Source: an uncultured Candidatus Saccharibacteria bacterium (GTDB taxonomy: Bacteria; Patescibacteriota; Saccharimonadia; Saccharimonadales; Saccharimonadaceae). Taken from it: 64,000 nt of DNA. The stretch is from NCBI GenBank assembly GCA_947304155.1, contig CAMZAD010000001.1, positions 1 through 64,000 on the forward strand, written 5' to 3'. The translations under genes and the position numbers were made by a program. Shown piece after piece: positions 15,839 to 24,686 of this stretch; within the stretch, counting starts at the first letter, position 1, and every line of letters starts with the position of its first letter. Under the pieces are notes generated by a model that was given only the letters and a program-made list of their open reading frames with translations, had not been told where the DNA came from and did no database searches.

Positions 15839-16291
15839 ATGAAGAACTTAAGAATCGGTGATAGCAAGGTGCTTGAAAGTCGTGAAACTCCTGATGGTAT
15901 GATGATTAGGCGTCGACGCGTGACTGCGGACGGACGTAGGTTTACGACGTATGAACGCGTTGAGATGCCAGCACTAGTAGTGCGAAAAAGAAGTGGCAAC
16001 AAAGAACAATTTGACCGCGATAAACTCCTCACAGCGGTTAGAAGAAGTGTTGGTAAATTCTTTAATTCAGATCTTGAGGTTGAAGACGTGGTTAACAAGG
16101 TAGTTGACCGCGTTTACGACCTTGGTAGAGATGAAGTTGAATCAAAAGAGATTGGTCAGGCAATTCTTGATGTGTTAGTGGAAGTGAATGAAGTGGCGTA
16201 TGTACGTTTTGCTTCAGTATTCTTGGAGTTTAAGACTTTGGAAGACTTCGAGAATATCATTCGCTCACAACGCAAAGAGACTAATAAATAG
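15839..16291 (+). CDS. nrdR: NrdR-like ATP-cone regulator lacking the zinc ribbon cysteines
   Basis: NrdR normally represses ribonucleotide reductase genes; an N-terminal zinc ribbon binds DNA and an ATP-cone senses dATP/ATP. The surrounding NrdR sequence is conserved here (SKVLESR...IRRRRVTADGRRFTTYERVE, then VVRKRSGNKEQFDRDKLL), but all four ribbon cysteines are absent: CPxCG reads NLRIG, and the second pair reads VTADG. The ATP-cone is intact. With 150 residues the length is normal, so this is loss of the metal site, not truncation. The SD AGGAGGT is strong. It may bind DNA without zinc or have changed role. Confidence 0.88.
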   Translation: MKNLRIGDSKVLESRETPDGMMIRRRRVTADGRRFTTYERVEMPALVVRKRSGNKEQFDRDKLLTAVRRSVGKFFNSDLEVEDVVNKVVDRVYDLGRDEVESKEIGQAILDVLVEVNEVAYVRFASVFLEFKTLEDFENIIRSQRKETNK

Positions 16292-16302
16292 AAAGGACTA
16301 AA

Positions 16303-16566
16303 ATGAGGGTGGTAATGGTTGTACGTGATAACACGGAATACACCAGAGAGGCGATGGAGTGGGTAAAGGATTTTACTTACGAAACCGGCAACGAAGTTGA
16401 GATTTTTGACCCAGAGACGATTTCTGGTGAGATTTTTGCATCTGCGCATGACGTGGTGCGGTATCCGGCAGTTTTAGTAGTAGATAGCGACTCTAAAACT
16501 ATCGCAAAGTGGATGGGGGAACTTCCTCAGTTTGACGAAGTCACTTATGTTATGCGTAACGTGTAA
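16303..16566 (+). CDS. thioredoxin/glutaredoxin-fold small protein
   Basis: An 87-residue protein with a beta-alpha-beta start MRVVMVVRDNTEYTREAMEWV and a later YPAVLVVDSDSKTIAKWMG that matches the cis-Pro and beta3-beta4 part of a thioredoxin fold. No CxxC or any cysteine is present, so it is unlikely to be a redox enzyme. It may be a structural or adaptor version. It follows nrdR by 11 bases with SD GAAAGGA, so it is likely in the same transcript. Function unknown. Confidence 0.7.
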   Translation: MRVVMVVRDNTEYTREAMEWVKDFTYETGNEVEIFDPETISGEIFASAHDVVRYPAVLVVDSDSKTIAKWMGELPQFDEVTYVMRNV

Positions 16567-16570
16567 TTTA

Positions 16571-16579
16571 TGTTATAAT
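16571..16579 (+). promoter_or_regulatory. ileS promoter, extended -10
   Basis: TGTTATAAT; the leader would be about 32 nt and has no clear SD. Confidence 0.6.
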
Positions 16580-16617
16580 ACATAAGATTAGTTATAGGGA
16601 AACTCAACGAGAAAAAT

Positions 16618-19521
16618 ATGAAATATAAGTCAGGTGAAAGAAGAAGGGCTCATGAGTACGAAAAAGCCGTACTTGAGTTCTGGCAAAAAGATAAAACTTT
16701 TGAAAAATCAGTCGACAATCGTGACGTAGATAAGTCCTACGTTTTTTATGATGGACCTCCGTTCATTACTGGTAATCCACATCACGGTACACTTCTATCT
16801 TCGATTGTGAAGGATGCAGTGCCACGTTTCTGGACCATGAATGGTTATAGAGTGGAACGCCGTTGGGGTTGGGACTGTCATGGTCTTCCAGCAGAAAATT
16901 TCGTTGAGAAACAACTTGGTATTACGGACCGTCGTGAGATTGGTACGAAGTGGCCACTAGAGACTTATATTACAAAAGCACGTGAATCAATGGTTGCAAA
17001 CTCTGAAACCTGGGAGTCAACAATTGCGCGTATCGGTCGTTGGGTAAACTTCAAAGGGGCTTATCGCACAATGGATAAGGACTTTATGGAGTCTGTTTGG
17101 TGGGCCTTTAAGACACTTTATGAAAAGGGCAAGATTTATGAAGGTCGCAAGGTTTTGATGTATGATACAAAATTCTGTACCCCTGTTTCTAAAGCTGAAG
17201 TGACGATGGATAATGATGCGTATCAGACTGTGACTGATCCATCGGCTTTCGTAAAGTTTAAGGCGGTCGGCGAAGATTATTACTTCCTCGCTTGGACTAC
17301 AACTCCTTGGACGCTTCCTGCAAACTTAGCGCTCGCAATTTCCCCAAAGCTCGAATATGGTGTTTATGAAGTTAATGGCGAGAAACTTGTACTCGCAACA
17401 AAACTTGCGGTTAAGGTACTTGGTGAAGAAGTTAAGCCTACCGAAAAGATTAAAGGCAAAGAATTAGTCGGTAAAGAATATGAGCCTTTGATTGAGACAG
17501 TTGCAAAGAAAGACCGCATGGAAGGTACTTATAAGGTTCATGGTGCAGATTTCGTTTCCGATGAAGATGGTACCGGTATCGTTCATATCGCACCAGCTTA
17601 TGGTGAAGATGACTACGCGCTTGGTACGGCTGAAGATGTTGATTTTGTCGATGTGCTTGATGAGAATGGCTACTATCTCCCTGAGATGAGCGAGAAATTA
17701 CATGAACTTGGCGTTCGTGACACTGACGAAAACGGTATGGAAATCTGGGCGGCAAATAAGTTTATCGCAAAGATTCTCGAAGAAAAAGGTATCGTCTTTA
17801 AGATTGAATATATTAAGCACGAATATCCATTTAACCCTCGTTCAAAGCAAAGGATTATGTATCGCGCATTCCCAAGCTGGTTCTTTGATATCGCTGGCTC
17901 AAAGCCTTTGATGATTGAAGAAAATGAGAATATTAACTGGTTCCCAGAGCATCTTAAACACGGTCGTTTTGAGAAGAATATCGAACAGGCTCCAGATTGG
18001 AACCTCTCACGTGACCGTTTCTGGGCAACTGCAATGCCAGTTTGGAAGGGTGACAAGGGAACCGTAAAAGTAGTTGGTTCTTATGATGAACTTTATGAAC
18101 TTTCTGGTGTACGTCTTGAAGATTATCACCGCCCATGGATTGATGAAGTCGAGTTTGATATTGATGGCGAACACTTTAAGCGTATTGAGAAGGTGCTCGA
18201 CTGTTGGTTTGAATCTGGCTCAATGCCATTTGCGCAACTTCATTACCCATTTGAGAATAAGGAAAAGTTTGAAAAGAATTATCCAGCAGATTTCATCGTG
18301 GAATATGTTGGCCAGGTCCGTGCATGGTTCTATTATGTTCATGCAGTAAATACTGCACTCTTTGGTCATAATGCCTATAAGAATGTGATTACAACTGGTA
18401 CACTTGCTGGTAATGATGGTAGGAAGATGAGTAAGTCACTCGGAAACTACACCGATCCGAATGAATTAATGGATAAGTTCTCAGCTGATTCACTTCGTTT
18501 CTTGCTTCTTTCAAGCCCAGTGCTTGCAGGTGAGGACTTTGCGTTGCTTGATAAGGATGTCTCAGACGTAGCACGTAAGCTTTCAATGATTTGGAACGTT
18601 TATGACTTCTTTACAATGTATGCTGAAGTCGATGGCTTCGATTCTAAAGATGCAATTTTGCCACAAGATGGTAAGAAGTGGAACTACGAGAATCCACTAG
18701 ATAGATGGATTATTTCAAGACTTTATGAGACCAGAAACCAGATTGATGCTGGCATGAGAGAGTATAATATTCCAAAGGCCGTGGAGGGCATCTTACCATT
18801 TGTAGATGACCTTTCAAACTGGTTTGTACGTCGTAGTCGTCGTCGTTTCTGGAAGGCTCAGGATGATGGTGATAAGATGGAAGCATATTCAACGCTTTAC
18901 TATGTCTTGGTTTATCTCTCTGAGATTATCGCACCATTTGTGCCATTCCTTTCAGAAGAACTCTATCAGAAGATGACTGGTGCAGGCGAGTCGGTGCACT
19001 TGCTTGATTGGCCAGAAGCTGGTGAGATTGATGAGGATGTCTTAGCTAAGATGGCTCATACAAGGGAAATCATTACGGCTGGCTTGGCACTTCGTATGCA
19101 GAAGAGCGAGACCGAAGACCAAATCAAGGTTCGTCAGCCACTTGCTGAGCTTGTGTATGATGGTGGGAAGCTTGAAGACTTCTATGAGACTATCATTGCT
19201 GATGAAGTTAACGTCAAACGCGTTGTAAATGGCTCTAAGATGGCTCTAGACAAGGTCTTGACTGATGAATTGAAGCAGGAAGGCTTTGCAAGGGAATTAA
19301 TCCGCTTCGTTCAAGCTGCACGCAAGAAAGCCGGACTCAATGTCGATGATCGTATTAAACTATCCGTTTCATGTAACGTTGCAAACGATATGCTTGATGT
19401 CGTGAAGAATGAAGTACTTGCAACTGACTTTACAACTAGTGTAGATGCAAAGAACTATGCTTACGATGAAATCGTTGAAATTGATGGTGAAAACGTTACG
19501 ATTTCATTAGAAAAAGCTTAA
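16618..19521 (+). CDS. ileS: isoleucyl-tRNA synthetase, IleS2/eukaryotic-like type
   Basis: Class I synthetase charging tRNA-Ile. The HIGH-type motif is PPFITGNPHHG (about 46-56), the WGWDCHGLPAEN block follows, the CP1 editing domain has the TTPWTLPAN motif, and the KMSKSLGNY motif is near residue 602. PPF.TG.PH.G together with the domain layout is typical of the eukaryote-like bacterial IleS2 group, known for low mupirocin sensitivity; that group assignment is from motif style. There are no C-terminal zinc cysteines as in E. coli IleS. Length 967. It is monocistronic with a strong terminator. Confidence 0.95.
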   Translation: MKYKSGERRRAHEYEKAVLEFWQKDKTFEKSVDNRDVDKSYVFYDGPPFITGNPHHGTLLSSIVKDAVPRFWTMNGYRVERRWGWDCHGLPAENFVEKQLGITDRREIGTKWPLETYITKARESMVANSETWESTIARIGRWVNFKGAYRTMDKDFMESVWWAFKTLYEKGKIYEGRKVLMYDTKFCTPVSKAEVTMDNDAYQTVTDPSAFVKFKAVGEDYYFLAWTTTPWTLPANLALAISPKLEYGVYEVNGEKLVLATKLAVKVLGEEVKPTEKIKGKELVGKEYEPLIETVAKKDRMEGTYKVHGADFVSDEDGTGIVHIAPAYGEDDYALGTAEDVDFVDVLDENGYYLPEMSEKLHELGVRDTDENGMEIWAANKFIAKILEEKGIVFKIEYIKHEYPFNPRSKQRIMYRAFPSWFFDIAGSKPLMIEENENINWFPEHLKHGRFEKNIEQAPDWNLSRDRFWATAMPVWKGDKGTVKVVGSYDELYELSGVRLEDYHRPWIDEVEFDIDGEHFKRIEKVLDCWFESGSMPFAQLHYPFENKEKFEKNYPADFIVEYVGQVRAWFYYVHAVNTALFGHNAYKNVITTGTLAGNDGRKMSKSLGNYTDPNELMDKFSADSLRFLLLSSPVLAGEDFALLDKDVSDVARKLSMIWNVYDFFTMYAEVDGFDSKDAILPQDGKKWNYENPLDRWIISRLYETRNQIDAGMREYNIPKAVEGILPFVDDLSNWFVRRSRRRFWKAQDDGDKMEAYSTLYYVLVYLSEIIAPFVPFLSEELYQKMTGAGESVHLLDWPEAGEIDEDVLAKMAHTREIITAGLALRMQKSETEDQIKVRQPLAELVYDGGKLEDFYETIIADEVNVKRVVNGSKMALDKVLTDELKQEGFARELIRFVQAARKKAGLNVDDRIKLSVSCNVANDMLDVVKNEVLATDFTTSVDAKNYAYDEIVEIDGENVTISLEKA

Positions 19522-19536
19522 TAAAAAGCTAACTAA

Positions 19537-19568
19537 GGCCGCCATATATTAATATATGGCGGTTTTTT
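19537..19568 (+). terminator. terminator after ileS
   Basis: CCGCCATATATT / AATATATGGCGG, a perfect 12 bp stem, followed by TTTTTT. Confidence 0.9.
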
Positions 19569-19645
19569 GTGGCCTAGATGACTTAATTTTTGAAGTTTTA
19601 CCCCTGTTATATTTGATAAAATGCAAAAATGTGTTGTGAATAGTA

Positions 19646-19674
19646 TTGACAAATAAGCATAAGTGTGATACTAT
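19646..19674 (+). promoter_or_regulatory. strong promoter before an A-rich leader
   Basis: TTGACA, 17 nt, TACTAT with TG one base before the -10. An ACCCCTGTT motif lies just upstream at 19600. Confidence 0.75.
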
Positions 19675-19680
19675 TAGGGC

Positions 19681-20063
19681 AAGTTAGACAAGAAAAAATA
19701 AAAAAATCAAAATCTAACAAAGATCAAAAAAACCAAAGCAAGCCGCTTAGGCAAAACAATAAAACAAAAACATAAATGGGTAACGATCTAAAACAATACT
19801 AAACGCGAAAGGAACTGCCTATAAGTCAGACAAAATAAATACAAAAATATAAACGAAAGGGAAATACCAATGTAAAAAGTAAAACTTAAAAAACAAAACT
19901 AATATCGATTGAACAATCGACCTTGAATAAAAAAATTATACAATAGGAAATAATAGATAGAACAGATAAATAATTAAAAAATTTGTTCAAAGTAAAAATT
20001 AAATATTACAAAAATAATACATAAATTAAACAACAAAAACAAAAATAGAACGGAGCAAAAATA
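19681..20063 (+). other. A-rich, G-poor transcribed leader of about 380 nt
   Basis: From the promoter to the short ORF at 20064 the plus strand is dominated by A, with very little G and almost no stable structure. One perfect hairpin (TCGATTG-AA-CAATCGA) sits in the middle. There is no ORF. The bias is strand-specific, so it probably acts as single-stranded RNA, for example as a ribosome-loading or stability leader, but this is inference. Confidence 0.5.
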
Positions 20064-20180
20064 ATGACGTACGAATTTTACGAAAATGAAGCAGAATATG
20101 TTTCAAAAGAAGAAATCTCGGCAGAAGCACGTGCCTTAATCGCTAAACGTCTTGGCCATGTAACTGTCGTAATGAGCTAA
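20064..20180 (+). CDS. 38-residue small protein
   Basis: The short ORF, missing from the track, reads MTYEFYENEAEYVSKEEI... and ends GHVTVVMS. It is acidic at the start and then helical (SAEARALIAKRLG). An SD-like CGGAG precedes the ATG, and a promoter and terminator flank the unit, so it looks like a complete gene. I recognise no family. The long A-rich leader before it is unusual for such a small product. Confidence 0.55.
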   Translation: MTYEFYENEAEYVSKEEISAEARALIAKRLGHVTVVMS

Positions 20181-20202
20181 TAAGAATTTTAACCTTTTTA
20201 CA

Positions 20203-20235
20203 AAACACCGAACAATTTATGGTTCGGTTTTTTGT
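20203..20235 (+). terminator. terminator after the 38-codon ORF
   Basis: AAAACACCGAAC / GTTCGGTTTTTT hairpin. Confidence 0.8.
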
Positions 20236-20252
20236 TTTTCGAGGTATTTTTG

Positions 20253-20281
20253 TTGACTTTTTAAAGCATAAGCTGTAAGAT
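20253..20281 (+). promoter_or_regulatory. promoter of the envelope module
   Basis: TTGACT, 17 nt, TAAGAT; the leader of about 50 nt ends with GAAAGGG before the ATG at 20339. Confidence 0.65.
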
Positions 20282-20338
20282 GGAGATAGAAAAGTCATAT
20301 ATAAATAAAAATCAATAAAAGAAAGGGTTCTCCACACC

Positions 20339-20731
20339 ATGAATGACATTGATGAAAGATATCTAGAACTCATCGACAAGGTTCGAAACTTGGGCGATGA
20401 CGAGGAAATTCCGGCCGATTTCCTCGATAACTTAACACAAAGAGAAATGGTTGCGATTTTTGTGGAGCAAATGTTGATGGAAAAAGGTGTGGCCGAGCCA
20501 ACAAATGCGATGCGCATTGAACTAATTGATGCAATTAACGGCGCGATTATTAAAAATGTAGTCGCTGCTTTACCAATGGAAATCCTTGAAAAGTATGGCG
20601 GTAAATTTGAATCAATGTCTGACGAAGAACTTGAAAACGTGGTTAAAGAATCCGGTATTGATGTGGATGGAATCACTGAGAAAACAATGATTGACTTCCG
20701 TGAACAATATTTGAATGGAGGAGAACAATAA
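20339..20731 (+). CDS. small acidic helical protein, DUF5663-like
   Basis: A 130-residue acidic, all-helical protein with no signal or membrane segment. It is similar in style to the 4938 protein: short helices with aliphatic and acidic residues and a conserved-looking ALPMEILEKYGGKFESMSDEELENVV block. Function unknown. Its stop codon shares a base with the ATG of the next gene, so the cytoplasmic protein and the lipoprotein-like protein are made together and may interact. Confidence 0.7.
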   Translation: MNDIDERYLELIDKVRNLGDDEEIPADFLDNLTQREMVAIFVEQMLMEKGVAEPTNAMRIELIDAINGAIIKNVVAALPMEILEKYGGKFESMSDEELENVVKESGIDVDGITEKTMIDFREQYLNGGEQ

Positions 20732-22812
20732 TGGAAAATTCAAATAATTTCAGCGCAGGCGAATCATTGATGGAAAACGCATTCATGGCAAATGAACAAG
20801 AAAGAAGTGTTGATGAGAAGGAAAAGCTCCGCGTAGAAGTTCAACAAGATTTAGGCGAGAAGACTATTCTTTCAGTTAATCTTAAAGATGGTCTCAATGT
20901 TAAATATGAAGAGGGTAATGATAATTTAGAAAAGAAAGCAAAGCTTGAAGAAGAAGCTAAAAAGGCAGAGAAGCGCTTAGAGGAGGAAAATAAACTCTTT
21001 GACCGTGGTACAAAGGCAACTGTTCTTAACTTCATGAATAGATTAACTGCCGGTGAACGCGGTAAGGGAATGAGAGTCGCCCTTCTTGCTGTAGTAGTCG
21101 CAACAAGTCTTCTTTCTGGTTGTGGTAAAAAAGGTGATGCATCTAATCCTACTATGTCTACTGGAGAAACGATTACGGCTGAATATGGCGCGGATAACGA
21201 ACAAGCATCAGATACAACATCGGGTACCGAAGATGCAGGGACAGGAGTAGAAACAGAGCAAGTTTCTGATATGAGCGAATTTGATGCGAAAGCAAATACT
21301 GCATTAACAGAGAGAAAAATTGAATATCAAGTCGTAAGTGAGAATGAAGGACCTATTACCGTAGAATATGTAGCAAAGGACGTTAACGCTGATGTATTTG
21401 CTCGCTTTGATGAGAACGGTAATGCGATTGAAGACGCAACGCCTATGACCGCTGAGGTTAGAGCTGAATTGTCAGAAGCACTTTCACCAGATAGACTCGT
21501 TCTTGGTGAAAACTATAATAAAGGTAAGTTAGCAACGGATGAGGGTCAATATATCGGCTTTAATGCTGTTTCTACCAGAATGTACACCGAAGGAGAACAG
21601 ATTAGTGACGATGATTTTGTAGATAGATTCGTTGAAAAAGTTGCAAATGAATATACTGCTTCAGCACAGTATGTTACAATGCTTGATCTTGATGATCTTC
21701 ATAATCTTAATGCCTCTCGTGATATAATTGAAATCTTTGAAAGAGATGGCGGTACGAAGAATCTTTATGAAAGATTAGTAAACTATGGTCGTCTTGGGCC
21801 TACATATATGGACGAATTAACTCGTCTTGGTGAGGCGGCTTTGAAAGGTATCTTGGAAGACGGTGAAATCGAAATTGCTGATGTAAAGAATACAGAAAGA
21901 TATTCACCATATCTTCGTCGTGATGCTGATGGTAACGTCGTTAAGGGTGATTTCGGTAAGGCTAGAGGCGGTAGCAGTACTATAAAAGCAATCCGCTTAG
22001 CTGGTGAAAATGGTTTGAAATATAGAATGAACTATATTATAAACAACGGTTTGGAAGATGAAATAAATGTCAAAACAATTGATGGTGGTGTTCATACCTT
22101 GAAGGAATATTATTCATCGAGTGAAGAGGACTGGAAAGCTAGATACGGTACTATTACAAAGGCAGAATTGGCAAGTCAGGTGCCGGAGATAGATTTGAGC
22201 GGTGCATGTACCCAGCCGACTATGAGTGCTGGCATTGAGGCTGAGCCTTCGGCGGGCGCAAGCGAATCTGAATGGGTGTCTGCCGCTGCTGGCGAAGATG
22301 AACCAAGCGCTGCTGGTAGTGAGGGTGAAATCTCTGGAGGCAATGAGAATGAATGGGGCAAGGGTGCCACGCCATGGCACTTTGAGGATAATGGAGTCAG
22401 TGTTGACACAAACGCAGGTCCAACTGAAAAACCAAATAACCCAACTTTGACTGAAGTAGCAGTTGATACTACTCCAACAGGTATCCAAGAAACTCCAACT
22501 AGTGCAACTAGTGCGTCAATAGACACTTCGTCGCATCAAGGAGAACAAGGTCAAGGTGCAGCGGTTGGTGGCGGTGGAAACGCTGAAGAAGCGTCGGACC
22601 AGGGAACCCCAACTCAATATAGTGCACCAACAGAAGCCACCGCTGAACAAATTCAGCAAATGACAGTTGTTGGCGAGGGAAATACTGGTGACGAGATAGC
22701 TTCTTCGCAACAAGGTCAAGGTGGCCAAGACACAACACCTCCGTTTGACGCTGGTAGTACACCGGGTGCTGACGGCACTGGAACATTTAGTGCTGACGAA
22801 TGGGATTTCTAA
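20731..22812 (+). CDS. lipoprotein-like surface protein with a long N-terminal extension
   Basis: A 693-residue protein of unknown function. Residues 1-110 are charged and partly coiled-coil (EKKAKLEEEAKKAEKRLEEE). A basic patch, a hydrophobic stretch VALLAVVVATSLL and a perfect lipobox LLSGC (C131) follow. The rest is secreted-type: a folded region to about residue 500, then a long Thr/Ser/Glu/Gly/Gln-rich low-complexity tail. A lipobox this far inside is odd. The upstream start is well supported (GGAGG, one-base overlap with the previous gene), while the internal ATGs before the hydrophobic stretch have no clear SD. Either the cytoplasmic extension is real or two forms are made. Confidence 0.75.
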   Translation: MENSNNFSAGESLMENAFMANEQERSVDEKEKLRVEVQQDLGEKTILSVNLKDGLNVKYEEGNDNLEKKAKLEEEAKKAEKRLEEENKLFDRGTKATVLNFMNRLTAGERGKGMRVALLAVVVATSLLSGCGKKGDASNPTMSTGETITAEYGADNEQASDTTSGTEDAGTGVETEQVSDMSEFDAKANTALTERKIEYQVVSENEGPITVEYVAKDVNADVFARFDENGNAIEDATPMTAEVRAELSEALSPDRLVLGENYNKGKLATDEGQYIGFNAVSTRMYTEGEQISDDDFVDRFVEKVANEYTASAQYVTMLDLDDLHNLNASRDIIEIFERDGGTKNLYERLVNYGRLGPTYMDELTRLGEAALKGILEDGEIEIADVKNTERYSPYLRRDADGNVVKGDFGKARGGSSTIKAIRLAGENGLKYRMNYIINNGLEDEINVKTIDGGVHTLKEYYSSSEEDWKARYGTITKAELASQVPEIDLSGACTQPTMSAGIEAEPSAGASESEWVSAAAGEDEPSAAGSEGEISGGNENEWGKGATPWHFEDNGVSVDTNAGPTEKPNNPTLTEVAVDTTPTGIQETPTSATSASIDTSSHQGEQGQGAAVGGGGNAEEASDQGTPTQYSAPTEATAEQIQQMTVVGEGNTGDEIASSQQGQGGQDTTPPFDAGSTPGADGTGTFSADEWDF

Positions 22813-22869
22813 AAGATAGTAGGGGGAAATAAAAATCGGTTCAAACAAAAAAGGCTAGAAAGGAGCCAA

Positions 22870-24594
22870 ATGAGAACACAAATACAAACAAAAACTTGGG
22901 AAATGGTGCGACGCACAACGCGCCAGATTCTTCCAGTTGCTGTTTTGTCACTTGGGGCGGCGGCACTGTTGCCACTACAAGATGTCTCAGCAACACAAGG
23001 TTGGGGTCCTGAGCGTCCAACATATACTTGGGCGAATCCAGCGGACCATGTAACCTTTAACTCTATCACCGACAACGATAGAATTGGTGACGAGAGAAAT
23101 TTTGTGCGCATCCGCAAGACAACGGATTCAAAATTTGTCGACGAAGTAGACCTGGAGGTTGGCGGAGAATATCAAGTTATGGTTTTCTTCCATAACAACG
23201 CTGACGCTTCGTTAAATAAAAAAGAAAATAACTATGTTGGTATTGCTGAACAAGTACGAATGAGAGTCGCAATGCCAAGTGAATTAACTGCAAATAGCTA
23301 TGCTACGATTAAGGGTATAATCACGGCAAAGAATTCAAATCCTGAATCTGTTTGGGATGAGGCTTATGCAAAAACCAAGAAAAAAGTTCTTCTAAGATAC
23401 GTCCAAGGTTCTGCGGTTATTCATAGCGAAGGCGATGTTAATGGCTCAGCTATTGATGCTACTGCAATGTTCGGTGACTATGGCGTATGGCTTGGTTACA
23501 AGAAGTCGCAATGGGGTGTTCTTCCTGGTTGTAGCCAATATTCTGGCTATGTAACCTTCAATTTTAAGGTTGACGAAGTCAACTTTAAGATGGATAAGGA
23601 AGCTTCTAAAGATAATAAAGAAACTTACTCTGGTGATGCTCTTACTGTAGCTCCAGGTGAAAATATCGATTTTAGAATCAATTATGAAAATACTGGTACA
23701 ATTGATCAAACTGCAGTAGGTTTTCATGATGTTTTGCCAAATGGTTTAAGCTATGTCGCAAACTCAGCTTCTTATACCGCATCTTACAAGCCAAATGACG
23801 GTAAAATTAGTTTGGGTGCATCTGGCGCAGATATCTTTAATAATGGTGTAAACCTCGGTAATACTAAAGCGAAAGATAAAATTTCAGTTTACTATAAAGT
23901 AAAAGTAGCTGATGATAAGACTATCTTCCCATGTGGTGATACTCCAGTTTATAACAACGCTTCAGTTGTAACTCCAAACGGAACCGGCACTGATAAAGTA
24001 AAAATCGTGGTTCATCGTGAATGTACTCCAGACATTGATTTTAAAAAGACAGTTTCAATTGACGGCATGAACGAATATGGCAAGTCTGCAAAAATCGTTC
24101 CAGCTGGCAAGAAATTAGATTTTAAAATCGTGTATAAAAATTCTGGCGAGGTTGAACAAAAAAATGTCATCATTGCAGACGTTCTTCCAGCAGGTTTGAA
24201 ATATATTGTTAGTACAACTTTTGTCAAACGCTCGACTGAAGAGCAAGGCAAGTTTGTTGACGACGGTCTATTTAACGGCGGCATTAATGTCGGCAATGTA
24301 AAACCTGGCGAATCCGTCACGGTAACTTACAAAGTTGAATCAATCGACGATAAAAAGACTTTCCCATGTGGTGAAAAGAAAATCTATAATAACGCTTCAG
24401 CAAAGTCAACTGACGAGGATACTCGTACAGATAAAGTTAAAATCGTAGTTTATCGCGATTGCCCAGATATCCCACATACTGGTGCAACTGAAATTGTGCT
24501 CGCACTTGTAGTAGTCTCTGGCCTTGGTATCGGTACAGCTTACTATGTAACCTCAAGGAAACAACTTAAAAAACTCATGGCTCCTAAGAACTAA
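22870..24594 (+). CDS. DUF11-repeat surface protein with LPxTG-like tail
   Basis: A 574-residue secreted protein. The N-terminus has a basic region (VRRTTRQ) and a hydrophobic core ILPVAVLSLGAAALLPL ending near VSA-TQ. Two repeats of the DUF11 type follow (FRINYENTG...DVLPNGLSYV and FKIVYKNSG...DVLPAGLKYI), each closing with YNNAS and DKVKIVV. The end is IPHTG, a hydrophobic helix and a basic tail (SRKQLKKL), the layout of a sortase signal with I in place of L. No sortase is in this window. The SD is AAAGGAG. A strong terminator follows, so it closes the module that starts at 20339. Confidence 0.85.
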   Translation: MRTQIQTKTWEMVRRTTRQILPVAVLSLGAAALLPLQDVSATQGWGPERPTYTWANPADHVTFNSITDNDRIGDERNFVRIRKTTDSKFVDEVDLEVGGEYQVMVFFHNNADASLNKKENNYVGIAEQVRMRVAMPSELTANSYATIKGIITAKNSNPESVWDEAYAKTKKKVLLRYVQGSAVIHSEGDVNGSAIDATAMFGDYGVWLGYKKSQWGVLPGCSQYSGYVTFNFKVDEVNFKMDKEASKDNKETYSGDALTVAPGENIDFRINYENTGTIDQTAVGFHDVLPNGLSYVANSASYTASYKPNDGKISLGASGADIFNNGVNLGNTKAKDKISVYYKVKVADDKTIFPCGDTPVYNNASVVTPNGTGTDKVKIVVHRECTPDIDFKKTVSIDGMNEYGKSAKIVPAGKKLDFKIVYKNSGEVEQKNVIIADVLPAGLKYIVSTTFVKRSTEEQGKFVDDGLFNGGINVGNVKPGESVTVTYKVESIDDKKTFPCGEKKIYNNASAKSTDEDTRTDKVKIVVYRDCPDIPHTGATEIVLALVVVSGLGIGTAYYVTSRKQLKKLMAPKN

Positions 24595-24615
24595 TAGAAG
24601 CCTAGCTCCTTTCTA

Positions 24616-24650
24616 GAAGACGGCCAGTATAAAACTGGTCGTCTTTTATT
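24616..24650 (+). terminator. terminator after the DUF11 surface protein
   Basis: GAAGACGGCCAGT / ACTGGTCGTCTTT stem with a T-rich tail. Confidence 0.9.
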
Positions 24651-24668
24651 TAGTTTTAAGCGTAAGTA

Positions 24669-24677
24669 TGATACTAT
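24669..24677 (+). promoter_or_regulatory. promoter of the ATP-grasp gene
   Basis: TGATACTAT, an extended -10; predicted +1 is about 3 nt before the ATG. Confidence 0.55.
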
Positions 24678-24686
24678 ATATTATAT

